Origin: Limnanthes douglasii subsp. nivea
Lineage: Eukaryota; Streptophyta; Magnoliopsida; Brassicales; Limnanthaceae
Assembly (NCBI GenBank): GCA_036936605.1
Contig: JAUPFV010000002.1
Span: forward strand, 125,968,376-126,032,375
Length of the DNA stretch: 64,000 nucleotides
Reading direction: 5' to 3'
Below are positions 11,388-24,389 of the stretch, in pieces. Position 1 is the stretch's first letter. Each line of letters opens with the position of its first letter. The position numbers were made by a program, and so were the translations under genes. The notes beneath the pieces were generated by a model. The model made no database searches. It was not told the origin of the DNA and saw only the letters and a list, made by a program, of their open reading frames with translations.

Positions 11388-12440
11388 TTGATTATGCTTA
11401 ATCTCAATTAAGCAATGGTAGATTTCAGTCACATCTTTGTACTTATAGTCTCTTTCCTATTAAGATTTGAATTTTAATTTTTGTTTGTTAAAAATAAAAT
11501 TATATCGCGTTACCCTTAGTTGCGGTGAATAACAATTTCTTGTTTTCCAGTGAGAGATTGTGAGTAGCCATATTTTTAGTACTACAGTTTTTGAAGTTTC
11601 GATTCTTCACCGACCACTCTCGAATGATAACAAAAAAATATATACACCATCAAATATTTTATATGGAAATCAAGGATTTTCATTAGAACAAGTTATTCAA
11701 AAATATCAAAAAATAAAACACCACAACAAATCTATGTATGCGTCTTTACCAGGATTATACCCGATTCTTGCAGCAGAGGATCCTATTATCCCTAACATTG
11801 ACATGCAACATCATATGGATAATCATTAACATCAATACCTAAAAGAGCTCATGATAATCCCACTGTAGTGGCGGACCTTCACCCAAAGTGTCAAAATCGT
11901 CGACCTTCTCTCATCCATCGTCCCGACAAGATCGACAATTATAAGTGAATTTATGAACTTTCTTCTTGATATGATCATGCATTATATCGCTCGTATACAA
12001 AGAACTTCCACGAGTCAGCCAACAGACCCAATATGAATCATATCGTCATGATCGTTATTACGCTAACTAAAGAAGTTAAACTCGTTCATCTCACCATCAT
12101 AAGTAGAATTTAGTGGAAGTTCACACTGTTGAGTCATGTACAACCAAACATCAATTGGAAAACATCAAAATCCCTCAATCAATGAAAAAATAGGTCCAAC
12201 TAACCTTTGTGACGCTGGTATAGTGCCTAATATTGGTCTACAAACCTAATTACCTTTTATGCAGATAAAATATGCATATCCATACACGACCCAACCATGA
12301 CCGAGTCATCCGTCACAAGTTTCTACAAAAAAATTGGTCTGTTGTACCTAGCATATCTCATATCCATCCTAACTTAACCTAAATTCACAATTGTATTATC
12401 CATGTTAGCACCCAAAATACTTCAATGAGACTTTCCATCA
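11388..12440. other. Unassigned DNA before the Tat relic
   Basis: A 90-codon plus frame at 11560-11829 begins with GTG and resembles nothing I know. Its position upstream of a decayed gag suggests it may belong to the 5' part of Tat relic element 0, but no LTR was recognised. Confidence 0.4.
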
Positions 12441-12790
12441 AACTTCAACTAATATAAAATGGACAAGTACGATGGGATTGGAGATCTCGAGAATCACATC
12501 ATGAAATTTTGAAACGAGATGTTCGACTTTAAAAAAGACGGAAAAGTATATTGACACAGTTTCTCTATAAAATTTCTAGGTAGTTTCCTCACCTAGTTCA
12601 ACCAACTACGACCGAGATGTATGCATAATTTTTGAATGCTAAAAAGGTCTTCCGAGATAACTTCGTCGATAATAAAGTCATAAAGGGAAATTGTAATTAT
12701 ATTATCCATTGCAAGAATGACCTCAATGAATGCACACGGACTACACCAAGCGGTACGTTAAAAAAAACTAACTAGGAGGACTATCATGAA
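12441..12790 (+). pseudogene. gag: Tat gag relic
   Basis: A MDKYDGIGDLENHIMKF segment near 12460-12510 corresponds to M-E-K-Y-D-G-S-T-D-P-D-N-H-L-E-x-F in elements 1 and 2. About 120 bases later a FRDNFVDNKVIKGN segment and IIHCKNDLNECT match the gag core of the intact copies. Frames change and stops are frequent. Confidence 0.75.
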
Positions 12791-13769
12791 CTTTTTATAA
12801 GCGTGGCTTATGGTCATCAGATCTTGTCAATGATCTTGTCAAGTTGAGGTAAAAATAAAGGTTAGCCGAAAGTTCTAGTGTTCTTATATCCAACAAATAA
12901 CATCAATGAGCTACTCATAATGTTTCCCATTTATGCTTATATGCCCTCAGTCACACTAGCTATGAATATCAAATAATGGAATCAAGACTACACAAAAATG
13001 GGCATTACCAATAATAAAAAAGATAAAACGAGATAATAATGGATATTTTACAATATTGACTGAAAATGTTGGTGCTATTTTTTATAAGGTCAAGTATTTT
13101 GTTTGTTTTCTCAGGCTTGAGAAGTTTCTCACTCCCAAAAAGTGTAGTGATTTAAACAAGTTTATGAGTATCACAATGATACAAGACATCTAATGTATGA
13201 ACGTCTAGTCCTAAAAGAGGAGGTCTATAGCCTTACAAAAGATGGAAAGCTTATAGAGTTTATGAAACACAACACTTAGGATAGATGAAAACCGATTATT
13301 GGAAAAGTTATAACAAGCATCTTGAGTATAACCTTTCAAATTTTTAGTTATATTTGAACCACCTAAAGCACACAAACCATTGGCCCTCATATATAGGTTC
13401 GACGAATACCTTCTCAATCATAATCGGCGGGTTCTACTCATCATAACGGGCGAGGGCTCCTTATCAAGTATTACGCAATCCTCTCACACACGCCAAATAG
13501 ATGATCTTAAAAATCCAGTATCAAGGAAAAAATTGGGTGCATTAGGATGCAATCATCATTTTTCCAAAATCACTACTACAAAGGTTTGGGGGATCATGGT
13601 AAACACATGGAGCTTGATTAACATAATGTTCAAAAGTACGAACACAAAATTGTATGACGTAATGGTCTTGATGCCATCAAAAATGGTTTTTACTGGATTA
13701 CCATGGACGAACATCCCTGGCTAGTGGGAGCATAACAAACATATGCAATGCCTATTCATGGTTGTGAAT

Positions 13770-14658
13770 AACATTTCATTATATAATAAAATCTTTGGCA
13801 AACCATGACATGAAGAATTGCATGCAATTGTATCAACAGTCCATAGATGTCTATGTTATGTGACCGATGGTTGGATCGTAGTTATCTGAAATAACCAAAG
13901 ACTTGACAAAGAATGTTACTCCATTTTTCCAAAAAACAAATTGATCAGCAGGGGTCTTTATCATTCTAGACGACATGAATGACTAACAGGAGGCCACTCA
14001 CTTAGTCGAACTAGGGGGAGAAGATCGAAAATAAAAATATGAGTGCATATGAAATCCTCTGCTTTGGTAGATGCTTACAAGGTAATACCAAAACTAATAT
14101 TTTATTATTTTTATTTTGGAATTTGAATGTCTTTGCATAGTCTGCACAAGACGTCACTGGTGTGTCTCCCAAAGTTATGTACCACAAATAGTCAATGTAC
14201 ATTTTATATTGGCCTATCAAGTAGAAATGAAGACCATTTTATCCAAGAAAAAGCAAAGGTAGTTGTAGTTAAGGTGGATTAGCTCAACAAAGTAAACTAT
14301 AGATGGGAAACCTTGTACACAGTATGAACTTTCAATCTAGTCTTGGTAAAAACATAAAATGATAAATGACGCATGTGTGTGGGTTTTACAAACCTCAACA
14401 AAGCATGTTTGAAATTATCAATTTCAATCATTCACATTGACCAGATGGTGAATGTTATCTCTGGAACTCATATGGTATTATTCATGAATGTTATATCAAA
14501 AAATCAAATCTCAATACACGCAGATGGCAATGAACATATTATATTTGTAGTAGAGCAAACATTATATTTCTATAAGCTCACGTATTACAATATAAAAATG
14601 CATAAGACCAACTCAGATGAATTTTGTAAGTGTACGTTGATGATATCTAGTTGTATCT
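13770..14658 (+). pseudogene. pol: Tat protease end and RT N-terminal relic
   Basis: Around 13790-13930 a HAIVSTVHRCL segment matches H-A-V-A-S-T-V-H-Q-C-L at the end of the gag-protease frame of elements 1 and 2. From about 14260, KVVVVKVD, FNLVLVKT and RMCVGFTNLNKAC match the RT fingers region. The YVDD catalytic box is readable as TAC GTT GAT GAT at about 14633-14644. Element 1 is inserted just after it, at 14658/14659. Confidence 0.8.
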
Positions 14659-15134
14659 TGATGAGTCCGAATTCAGCATACTCCCCGAACAAGGGCAGAT
14701 CGGTCAAGTCTCTCCGAAAAACCGGACAGGTTACAGGGACAGGGATCGAACAGGTTACTTGAACCAGACAGATTTCTGTGAACACTATGAACTTAAAGCA
14801 GTTCGAACTATGACAAAAGTACTAAAAAACCTAAACACTTCTTGACTAAGCTACTTGCTCTCCTACTTAAGAGCTCATGGGTCTTTGAACATGACCCGGG
14901 TCCATTAAACATGACCCGAAAGCCCATAAGGGCCCAAACATTACACTATAAATACCCAACCACCCGCATTAGCTATGGGTAATGAGAATTAACTGCTACC
15001 AAGCTGCTTAATCATCTATCTACTCTCTACTCTAATTGTTAAACACCCACACACCACCGTTAAACACCCATACACCACCGTTAAACACCACTTGAAATTA
15101 CTAGCCTACCCTCGGGCAGTTATTATCCACACCA
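14659..15134 (+). repeat. 5' LTR of element 1
   Basis: It starts TGATGAGTCC and ends ATCCACACCA, with canonical TG...CA ends. A TATA box CTATAAATA lies at 14946-14954. In the 3' part of the LTR a GTTAAACACCCAYACACCACC block is tandemly repeated (about 15039-15090). The matching LTR is 24724-25199. Confidence 0.95.
14946..14954 (+). promoter_or_regulatory. LTR TATA box, element 1
   Basis: CTATAAATA followed by CCCAACC; the same motif is present in the 3' LTR at 25011-25019 and, reversed, in the LTRs of element 2. It presumably drives the genomic RNA. Confidence 0.7.
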
Positions 15135-15137
15135 AAT

Positions 15138-15155
15138 TGGCGACCACAGTGGGAG
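15138..15155 (+). other. Primer binding site, element 1
   Basis: TGGCGACCACAGTGGGAG lies three bases after the LTR end. It is not the initiator-Met type (TGGTATCAGAGCC) seen in the copia element of this window. The priming tRNA was not identified. Confidence 0.7.
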
Positions 15156-15206
15156 GCGACGGTGCCTGAATCAAGCATTCAAAACCAGCTAAAAACTTCT
15201 GTCCAA

Positions 15207-17548
15207 ATGAATCCGGACAATCTAGAAGTGCTACCAGCTTTGCTCGAAGTGGTGGGAGAGAATGATGAGTACACTATCGAAGAGCGTGACAGGTTGCGGG
15301 GTGAAATAGAAGCTCTGAGGGCTGAAAAGGCCAAGATGGGCGTGAAAGAGAAGTCCAAAGCATCAGTTGCTCATCACACCGACAACCCTAGAGAGCCTGA
15401 GGCTTCAAAAACTCATGTGAGCACCAAAAAGACTCATGCCAGTTCTAAAAAGTCTCACCGGTCCAAGCCTGTGGAGAGTTCTGACTCAAGCTCAGAATCT
15501 TCAGGTAGCTCTTCGGACAGCGAGGGAAATGAAAAATCCTTGTCCTTTAGCAGCGACGAGGGACGAACCAGGAAAAAGCAAAAGCAAGTTAAGAAATATT
15601 CAAGAAAAAGAGACCACCATGGAAGAATGAAAAGGCATATTGGAAAGGGATCATCTCACCACCGGAGGTATACGGACAAGATGCTGATGGATCCCTTTGC
15701 TTTCCACGATGAACCAGGTATCTTTGAAACTCCTAATGAGGATATTGTGTTCAGTCGTGGAAGGAATTGGAGGCAGTCTCCTCTGTCTTCTAAAATTCTG
15801 TCCGGAAACCTCCCCAAGAGGTTTGATAGCACTAAAATGGAAAAGTACGATGGTAGTACTGATCCGGACAATCATCTGGAGAAATTCAAGAACTTCATGA
15901 TGAACTTTGATGATGATGATAAACTACTTTGTAGGGCATTCTCCCAATCATTCACAGGGAGTGTTCTAAAATGGTACAACAGCCTGCCTCAGGGTTGTAT
16001 TAAAGATTTTGATACGTTTTGGGTGGCCTTTCGAAGGCAGTTCGTAGGGAGTAAGGAGCTAAAGGGCAATGGAGACACAATAATCCATTGTGCCCAGGAG
16101 CCAAATGAGTCCTTAAAAGAGTACATAAGTCGTTTTGTGAACACAAAGAATGGGTTGGCTGATTGCTTCGAACAGGTGGCAATAGCATCCCTAAGGCAAG
16201 GTTTGAACCCAGGCAATCTGGCTGATTCAGTGACCAGAAAGAAGGACATGACCTGGGGGGGTTGCTAAATCAAGTTGGCAAACAAATAAACGTTGATGAA
16301 ACTAAGAAAACCAGGGTGCACAGACAGGTGAGGTCCACCCCAGTGGCAGCAACTCCAAATCAAAACCAGTCCGGGAACAAAGCAAGAGAAACCGGACAGG
16401 GGCATGGTAGGGCAAAAGCTCAGTCTCAGCCAGCTGCTCCCGCTCAAAGTCAACAATCCAGAAACAAAAGAGGGCCATGGGTCCAACCGGAGTGGTTCGC
16501 AGAGTTAAAAGAAAGTGTGGCCACTATCTTTGATAAAACCAAAGATGAGGTACATTACCGGAGACCAGCAACTTTGCAGTCTCCTAGAGAGCATCGTAAC
16601 AACTCATTTTGCCAATATCACAATGATATTGGCCATACCACTGATGATTGCATAGCGCTGAAGCAAGAAGTTCAAAACCTGATTGAAAGGGGGAAGTTGG
16701 GAGCATACGTTAAAAGAAGAGGAGGCAACAGGCCTGACAACACTCACCGGGTTGGTCCAAGTAATGCTGCCCCGGAGGGGGCCATGGTTATAGTTGAAAG
16801 GTTTGATGTGGACTCTGAGTACTTGGATCCTGATCCAACTCGAAACATGGTGGGTGCTATAGAGGAATGTTCTAGGTCGGTCTCCGGGCTCATTAAATTT
16901 TTTGAGTCACTTATAATTTTCGGAGGGGACACTATGACAACTCATACTGCTTCTTCGAGAAAGAGGCATGTTCACAATTTAGCCACCCAGCTAGAAGGAG
17001 GCATGACATCTTATCAGTCACCAAACTCATTCCCATTCATTGTCTTTGATGAGGATGATTTGAGAGACATCGCTGGCCCTTATGAGGATGCTGTTGTCAT
17101 AGGAGCATCTATAGGGGGCAATGAAATAAGGCGAATTCTGGTGGATACTGGAAGCTCAGCCAATATCCTTTTTCTAACCACTTACAAGAAAATGAAAAAT
17201 CCAGCTGTGATTCAAAAGTCGGACAGGTCAATCGTGGGCTTCACAGGCAGCTCAGCCGATGTGATCGGAGAATTTGAAGAAGAAGTGTTATTGGGCAGGG
17301 GCCCTTTCAAGAAAATGGTTAGAATACTCTTTATCGTGGTGGATTGTCCCACTTGCTATAATGTTATTCTGGGGAGATCTTGGCTCTCTAGGATGCATGC
17401 AGTGGCTTCAACAGTCCACCAGTGCTTAAAGTATGATGTTCAGGGACAGGTTGGAGTTGTCCGGAGTAGCCAAAAGATTGCAAGAGAATGCTATGCCACT
17501 GCCTTGGCTCCTCGAACGCTGGGGGCAGTCCGTATAAATGATCAATAG
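15207..17548 (+). pseudogene. gag: gag-protease of element 1, frameshifted
   Basis: The start is the ATG at 15207 (MNPDNLEVLP), which is also the start of the intact copy in element 2; an upstream GTG frame from 15162 is not needed. A Ser/Lys-rich N-terminal third is followed by the Ty3-type gag core (DGSTDPDNHLEKFKNFMMNF, then ALK/VLKWYNSLPQG), a C-x2-H-x4-H-x4-C knuckle and an aspartic protease with DTGSS. Loss of one base in the G run at about 16254-16261 (TGGGGGGGTTGC against TGGGGTGGGTTGC in element 2) shifts the frame. The protein ends at an in-frame UAG (17546-17548) that is shared with element 2. Confidence 0.9.
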
Positions 17549-20500
17549 CAGTTTGAGGGCCTTTCTGGGTGTGAGGGTGAAATTGATGACCCCAGAGAGA
17601 CCCATGGAGTTTTGATTCCAATTGAAGAGGTTGAAACGCATTGTTTGGAAGAAGGCAAGAGTGTCAAGATAGGGTCCAAGATGCCACCAATGTTGAAAGA
17701 AGAGATGTTGAAATTTTTGAAAGACCATCAGCATGTTTTTGCTTGGTGCAATGCTGATGTTACTGGAGTTCCATCATAAGTGATATCCCATCACCTATCC
17801 GTCCGGAGAGATGTAGCACCAGTGGTTCAAAAGAGAAGAGCCTTCTAAAAAAAAAAGGCTGATGTCATAGTACAAGAGGTTGATAGACTCACAAAGATGG
17901 GGCACATTAAAGAATCTCAATACCCTTTGTGGACTGCCAATCCTGTCCTGGTAAAAAAGAAAAATGGCAAATGGCGCATGTGCATTGACTTCACAGATCT
18001 TAATAGAGCTTGCCCAAAAGATTTGTATCCAGTCCCCCGGATAGATCAGTTAGTAGACTCTACTTCTGGGAACAAGCTGCTTTCCTTTATCGATGCCTTC
18101 TCCGGGTACAATCAGATTCAAGTAGATCCAAAAGATCAAGAGCATACCACGTTTGTCACTGATCGGGGTCTACATTGTTACAAGGTAATGCCATTTGGGT
18201 TGAAAAATGCTGGGGCTACTTATCAGAGATTGGTGAACAAATCCTTTGCTGATCAAATTGGAAGAAATATGGAGGTATACATTGACGATATGATGGTGAA
18301 AAGTGCGGATGAGCAGCTACACTTGTCCGATCTCCAAGAAACTTTTTCCAACTTGGTAAAAGTAAATTTAAAGTTGAACCCTGAAAAGTGTGTGTTCGGA
18401 GTGCAGTCCGGGAAATTATTAGTGTATATCATAAGTGAGCATGGAATACAGCCCGATCCGGATCAGTTGAATGCTCTTTTCCAGATGAAACCTCCTCGAA
18501 ACATCAAAGAAGTACAGCGGTTAACGGGGAGATTAGCTGCTTTAAACAGATTCATCTCGAGGTCTTCGGACAGGTGTGCTCCTTTCTTTCAAACTTTGAA
18601 GGGTGCGAAGGGGTTCAAGTGGACCCCACAGTGTGATGAGGCATTCAATGAAATCAAGAAACATCTTTCCTCTCCCAAAACTTTGTTCAAACCAGTTGAT
18701 GAGGAGACTCTCTTTGTGTATTTAGCCGTTTCAAGTTGTGCCATCAGTGCTGTGTTGGTAAGAGAGGTCGATGGGCATCCCCACCCAGTGTACTACATCA
18801 GCAAAAGCTTGATTGACGCTGAGAGGCGTTACTTGAAACTCGAAAAACTGGCGTTAGCTCTGGTGATAGCTGCAAGAAAGATGAGGCCTTACTTTCAGGC
18901 TCATCCTATCATCGTCCGGACATCTTTCCCTTTAAAGAATGTCCTTCAAAAGCAGACATTTCGAGCAGAATGACTAAGTGGTCAGTAGAGTTGGGGGACT
19001 TCGACATAGACTTTGCTCCCTGGACAGCGGTAAAAGCCCAAGCAGTGGCTGATTTCCTGGTTGAATTCCACTCTGATAGGGATTCGGAGCAAGCTACTGA
19101 TATAAAAAACAAGAAAGTCTGGATCGTCCGAACAGATGGTGGATCTAGCACTATGGGATGTGGTGCAGGAATATGTTTAACTTCCCCTTATGGAGATAGT
19201 ATGTACCACGCTATTTCTTTTGCTTTCAGGGCATCTAATAACGAGTCCGAATACGAAGCAGCTATAGCTGGGTTAAAGTTAGCCTACATCTGTGGGGCTA
19301 AGAGGGTCAAACTACTAAGTGACTCCCAATTGCTTATCCACCATGCCTTAGGCCAATCTGAGGCTAGAAAGGAGCAACTTGTGAAATATTTACTCCTCCT
19401 CAAGAATGAAGCACTAAAATTTAAAGCTGTTGTCTACGAACACATTCCCCGGGCAGAAAATGAGCTAGCAAACTCGTTGGCAACAATAGCATATACGGAG
19501 TCCTACCCATGGATCCATGTGCTTGAAAGCCCTTCTATTCAACTTAGTAAGGGTGAAAAAGAGGAAGTTTTTGAAATACAAGTGAACCGGCCTCAAGACT
19601 GGAGATCTCCTCTCATACAATATCTGTCCGATGGTATTGTGCCTTCAGATAAATCACAAGCCAGAACATTAAAACACAAGGCTCATGGTTTCATTATGTT
19701 GAGAGAAGTGTTGTACAAAAAATCTTATAGTAAACCTCTTCTTCGTTGTTTGGGGGATGATGAGTCACAAGTGGTACTCTCCGAATTACATGATGGTGAA
19801 GGATCAGCCCATTGTGGATTTAGAGCTCTAACAATAAGAGTATTACTCTCCGGATATTATTGGCCATCGATTATGAAAGATGCTAAGGAATTGGTGAAGA
19901 GGTGTGACCCATGCCAAAGGTACAGCAATGAAATTCATGTACCAGCCATTCCTTTGGAGTCAATTTCTGAGTCCATCCCTTTTGCTCGATGGGGGTTGGA
20001 CTTAGTAAGGCCTCTCCCTGTGGCGTCCGGAGGGTGTAGAACTATAATTGTGGCCATTGACTACTTCTCAAAATGGATAGAAGCAGCTCCCCTGGCAGGG
20101 ACAACATCAAAAGCTGTCATAAAGTTCATTCTGTCCAATATATGTTGCAGATTTGGTGTCCCACAAAAAATAACAACAGACAATGGGCCACAGTTTGACA
20201 ATAGAGAAATGGAAAGCTTCCATGCCTCAAGGGGTATACAGCATTGTTTTTCTTCACCTTTCCACCCACAAGCCAATGGGCAGGTTGAAGTGGCTAATAG
20301 AACTATACTGTCCGGTTTAAGGAAGAATCTGGAAGGGGTTGCTGGGAAGTGGCCTAGTTATCTACAAGAAGTCTTGTGGGCCTACCGGAAAACACCTGGG
20401 GCTGCAACACAAGAGTCTCCCTTTGCCTTGGTCTATGGAATGGATGCAGTAGCCCCCATAGAGAAGACACTCCCTTCCTTTCGTGTTCACAACTTCTCCA

Positions 20501-20835
20501 GACACGCTAATGAGATGGCCATCAGAAATCAACTTGATTTAATAGAAGAAAGACGGGTTAAAGCCTGCCTAAGAGTGGCACACTATCAGGGCTTGATGAG
20601 AAGCAGATTTGCTTCTAAAGTTAAAAGAAGAGATTTCCAACCAGGGGACAAAGTATTAAGGAAGGTCTTCTTACAAACTAAAGAAAAGCTCTTCGGAAAG
20701 CTGGCCCCTACCTGGGAGGGTCCGTATATTGTGGTTGAAAGAATCAAGCCTGGAACTTATTGGTTGGAAGACAAAGATGGCAGGGTTCTAACTCATCCTT
20801 GGAACATCGAGCATCTTCGAATGTACTTGGAATAA
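17549..20835 (+). pseudogene. pol: pol of element 1: RT, RNase H, second RNase H, integrase
   Basis: The frame continues from gag through the UAG at 17546-17548 but is broken by TAA at 17777-17779 and at 17846-17848, and by a one-base loss in an A run at about 18948-18951. RT shows MCIDFTDLNRACPKD and the YIDD catalytic box (18278-18289). A canonical Ty3-type RNase H follows (VYYISKSLIDAERRY). Then comes a second RNase H-like domain with TDGGSS, NNESEYEAAIAGL and LSDSQLLIHHAL, the arrangement known for the Tat lineage. Integrase has an H-x-H and C-x2-C zinc finger, a catalytic D in GLDLV, D in TDNGPQF and E in GQVEVANR. The last 621 codons are uninterrupted. Confidence 0.9.
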
Positions 20836-21324
20836 CACTTGTGTAAATATTTACGTGTTTGAACTTCCATGTAAATATTTGGGGGCATACTCTTTCCTCC
20901 CTGGTGGCACGGGGTGGTTTTAATGAGGTGTCAGGATGGTTGAATAAAATTCGATGCCTTCTTCAAAATTTTCTAAGTATTTTCCAAGTTCTATCTCTTG
21001 TTATACTACCCGGACTGAAATATTTGAGGGCTATTTAAACTCTAGCCAGAGAATTTAAACACTCTCACAATATAACAACTAAAAGCTACTTAAACTCTAG
21101 CTATCTAAACTAAAACAAACAATGAAAGAAGATGATGGTTGTGAAAAATAGAAACATTCATTCAACAACTTAAAATTGCCTTGGCCTTCCAAGGACTTGT
21201 GAATAAGTCAGGGTACAGCACAAAAAAAACCTGTCCGAACAATACCGGACACCACAACAAAAAGAGTGCCTTGGCCTTCCAAGGACTTTAGTTTGAGTAA
21301 AAAATAAACCAAGTAAATCATAAA
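20836..21324. other. Spacer between pol and antisense gene, element 1
   Basis: This noncoding stretch holds two copies of a palindromic 16-mer CCTTGGCCTTCCAAGG at 21179-21194 and 21269-21284, separated by a segment with paired GTCCG/CGGAC words. It is the common 3' side of both pol and the antisense gene, so it probably contains the 3' UTR of the antisense transcript. Confidence 0.6.
21179..21284 (-). terminator. Duplicated palindrome after the antisense gene, element 1
   Basis: A 6-bp stem with a 4-nt loop (CCTTGG-CCTT-CCAAGG) occurs twice, 90 bp apart, downstream of the aORF stop. The same pair, 88 bp apart, occupies the same position in element 2 (52718-52733, 52806-52821). A role in 3'-end formation is inference only. 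Confidence 0.35.
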
Positions 21325-24289
21325 TCAAGATTGAGCCTTTGAAGATGGCTCCCCTTCATCTGCTTTCTTACCCTTAGAATCGCTCCTCTCTTCGACTACT
21401 TTCTTGCCCTTGAGATCATTCTCCTCTTTGCCAGGGCTCTCTCCGGTCTTCTCTTCATTATCAGATGAAGACCCACTGGAAATTCCATTCTCATCAACCA
21501 TTGTATAAAATGGAAGGTCATCATCATCTACATAGAGCCATAAGTCCCCCAGGGTCCTCTTCGGGATTTTTTCATGAAAAAGGAGAACCATATCAGACTT
21601 CACCCTTTGAACCATTAACTCTTCGCTTTTTATCATCTCCCTGGCATAAGCATAGATCTTGGCCTTTATTGTGGCCTCTTGATCCTTTAACAAAGCTTTT
21701 TTCTCCTCAGCAGCCTGGGTCACTGCATTTTCTAGAGAAATCTTGTCAGTGGTCAAGTTGGTGATGATCTTCTCATTTGCAATAGTTTCTCCCCTTGAGG
21801 CCGTAAGATCCTTCTCCATACCAGACAGCTTCCCCTGAAGATCTTTGATGGTTTCTTCTAAGGTGGCAACTTTTGTGTTGCTTTCATCTTGATTCCTCTT
21901 CAGCTCCTCATTTGCTTCCTTAAGCAAATCAGCATTGGTAGTAGCAGTGCGGAGGTCTCCGGACAGCTTTTCCTTCTCAGACTTGAGGTCTTTGATGGTG
22001 TCTGCCTGACTCCGGACTTGCCTCTCCAATGTAAGAACTGGCTGCACATTACTAAGCAAGGAATGGGCTATGATGTCCTTTTCACTAGAAACCATGAAAG
22101 TTTTACCATTGAAGTTGACCGTATTGTAGCTGCTTGGAGGAACGTAGGGCCCCACGAATTCATCTCTAGGGAGGCCAAGGAAATACTCACCAAGCCCAGC
22201 TAGACCAGTAATGTCCATTCCATCAAGGTTGAGATCTCCCCCCTCTACCTCATCAGTGTGAAAGTCCCTTGGGATCTCTTCGGCCAGCGTTGGGTCAGAG
22301 GGGTTAGTGGGGAAAGAGGGCTCCGGATCCCGGAGAGCCAGCTCATCTTCTTGGGAAGTCTTTTTCTTCTTGGCTTCCCGATCAGCATCTTCACCTACTT
22401 GCTTGCGAGTCCTCTTAGGAGCCCTTGGAGGTTTTGGGAGGTCTACTTCCTGCCTTTCGGTCTCTTGCTCTACCACTTGCAAGAGGGCTGCATCGATTTG
22501 AACCTGGGCCGGCCCCTCCGGGTCTGTTGGGGCATCATTCTCAGCATCGCTCGCCACCTTTTTGCCTTTTCTCCTGCCTTTCATTTTGCTTGGGGCTTTA
22601 GCCCGGGCAGGCAGGTAGAGTGTCCCATCTAGTTCGTGAGACCTTCTAAGCACAGTGTCTTCATCAGGCTGGGTGGTGAGCTCACTCCCAAGTTAGGTCT
22701 CTCCGGCCTGTGGTGTTCCACAGGTGAGACCTTGCTAGATTTCCAGGGGTGAAGGCCTTGTGGAATCGATTCTCCCAGTTCTCTGCGGCCCAAGCATTGA
22801 TTTTGCCACAGGTAGTCTGTCCGGCCTTCAAATGATCCCCGAACTCCTTTGACAGCTCTGTTAGAACAAAAGAGAAACTGGTTAATTTAAACTAATTTAA
22901 AAAAAACGGACAGAAATTTAAAGTGAGAAACTTACGATCACTCCTCCACCTACTCCTGAGGAGGCTTGGGTTCTCTCCGGCTTTAATTTTCTTGCCGTTT
23001 TCCCAGGCGCCACTGACAAACAGAAATTGGCTCCTCCATTTGCTCTCTGACTCCAAGAGGTCATCAACAGCCTTGAGATCGTTCCCCATATTGAAATGAT
23101 AGAAGGGGAATTGGTGGTGCTTGCAAAGGTTGGCCACTTCTGCAAACTCTTCCATAGGAAGAGGGATCACAGACAACCTAGATGCCATGATACATGACAT
23201 CAAAGTGAACCAACCATTGGGACTCAACTGAGTTGGGCATAACTTGACCAGCTGGAAGTACCGTACGATCTCCGGGTCCAGTGGGAACCTGAGTCCCCAA
23301 TTAAATAGCTCTGTAAAGAAGACTATTTCATTTCGTTTACAGTCCATAGGGGTCTCCGGATCAATGGGGATCCTTATCTTCACATTTTCTAGGATCCCCC
23401 ATTTTGTGCGCATTCGACCCAGGTCAGAAGTATGGATGAATGCATACTTGGACTTCTGCAAGGCCAAGAGGTACTTGAGCTCGACTTTGTGAAAGCACGG
23501 CCCCACTTTCCCCTCAAGGCACTCCGGCAGGTCCGGATGCCTCAAGTACAGATTTTCCTTGCCTTTTTTGGCAGCAGCAGCATTATCGGTTTGTCCGGAG
23601 GACTCGGACTCAAAAGGGACTTCTTCAGCAGAGTCCTCCATTTTTTCCTCCATGATTGTTGGGGGAGCATCTGTAGTAGTGGTCTGGGGAGGATCGAAGC
23701 TTGGCTCAGCCTGACTTCCGGACTGCTGTCTTTCAGTATTTCTTTGACTTCTCACCTCAGGTTGGGGCTCGGAGGCAGAAGTCTCTTTTGGAGGTACTGG
23801 GCTGCTGGCCTCCGGACCAGATGGCCTCACCCGGGGAGCTCTAATGGGCACTCCAGACCCATAACCACTGGTTTTCGCCCCCGATTTGGAGGGAGTATTC
23901 TTGGGGGCTAGTCCCTTAACTAGCCGGCTTGGCCTCTTGATAACTAGTTTCTCCGGAGAGTGATCAGAGTCAGATCTCATTGCAATAAACGGTGAAGGTT
24001 TCCTAACGCTTGTAGCAGTAACTCCTGGCTCAACAGCAGGTATTGATTCCTGGACCGAGGAACCTGAGACTATGGGCGAGAGGGTGGATTGAAAGAGTTT
24101 TTTGGGCTTAGTACCTTTGGAGGAGGACGAGCCTCGATCTGACTCTGTAACAGAAGCAACTGGTCTCTCAACAGGTGATGATGGTAGCCCTGCTGCTATT
24201 CGTCTTTCCTTCTCGACCTTTTGCAATTTCTCCAACTCCGAAAGATTGAGCCAACCACCCTTGATCAATGCTGTTCTTGCTGTAAACAT
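21325..24289 (-). pseudogene. Antisense spliced gene (aORF) of element 1, PF04195-like
   Basis: Exon 1 runs 24289-22936 from ATG (MFTARTALIKGGWLNLSEL); intron 22935-22858 starts GTAAGT and ends AACAG; exon 2 runs 22857-21325. Exon 1 has a Ser/Pro-rich low-complexity region, then a FFTELFNWGLRFPLDP block followed by LSPNGWFTLMSCIMASRL, which I relate to the Pfam family PF04195 'putative gypsy type transposon'. Exon 2 is Lys-rich and then forms a long coiled coil (LERQVRSQADTIKDL onward) and an acidic C-terminus. A two-base loss near 22690 shifts exon 2 and creates a stop, so this copy is broken. Antisense extra genes between pol and the 3' LTR are known in Tat/Retand-type elements; their function is unknown. 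Confidence 0.8.
22858..22935 (-). other. Predicted aORF intron, element 1
   Basis: It is 78 nt, with donor GTAAGT and acceptor TCTAACAG, and AT-rich with a pyrimidine-rich 3' end. It lies at the same codon position as the 80-nt intron in element 2, and removal joins exons in phase 1 in both copies. Confidence 0.75.
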
Positions 24290-24389
24290 AAACTGCCAAG
24301 GAAACTTTTTGCTTTAGAGAGAGAAAGCTCTGAGTAAATTTGCAGAGTAAATGTGAAAGAGATGGTAAAACAGTGGAAAATGAGTTTGA

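Noticed and set aside
20061..20276. Minus-strand frames opposite pol and gag of elements 1 and 2
   Set aside because: They are shadows of strongly coding plus-strand sequence, with no splice or start context, unlike the aORF.
21465..23911. Plus-strand frames within the aORF region of element 1
   Set aside because: They lie opposite the antisense gene exons and match no retroelement protein.
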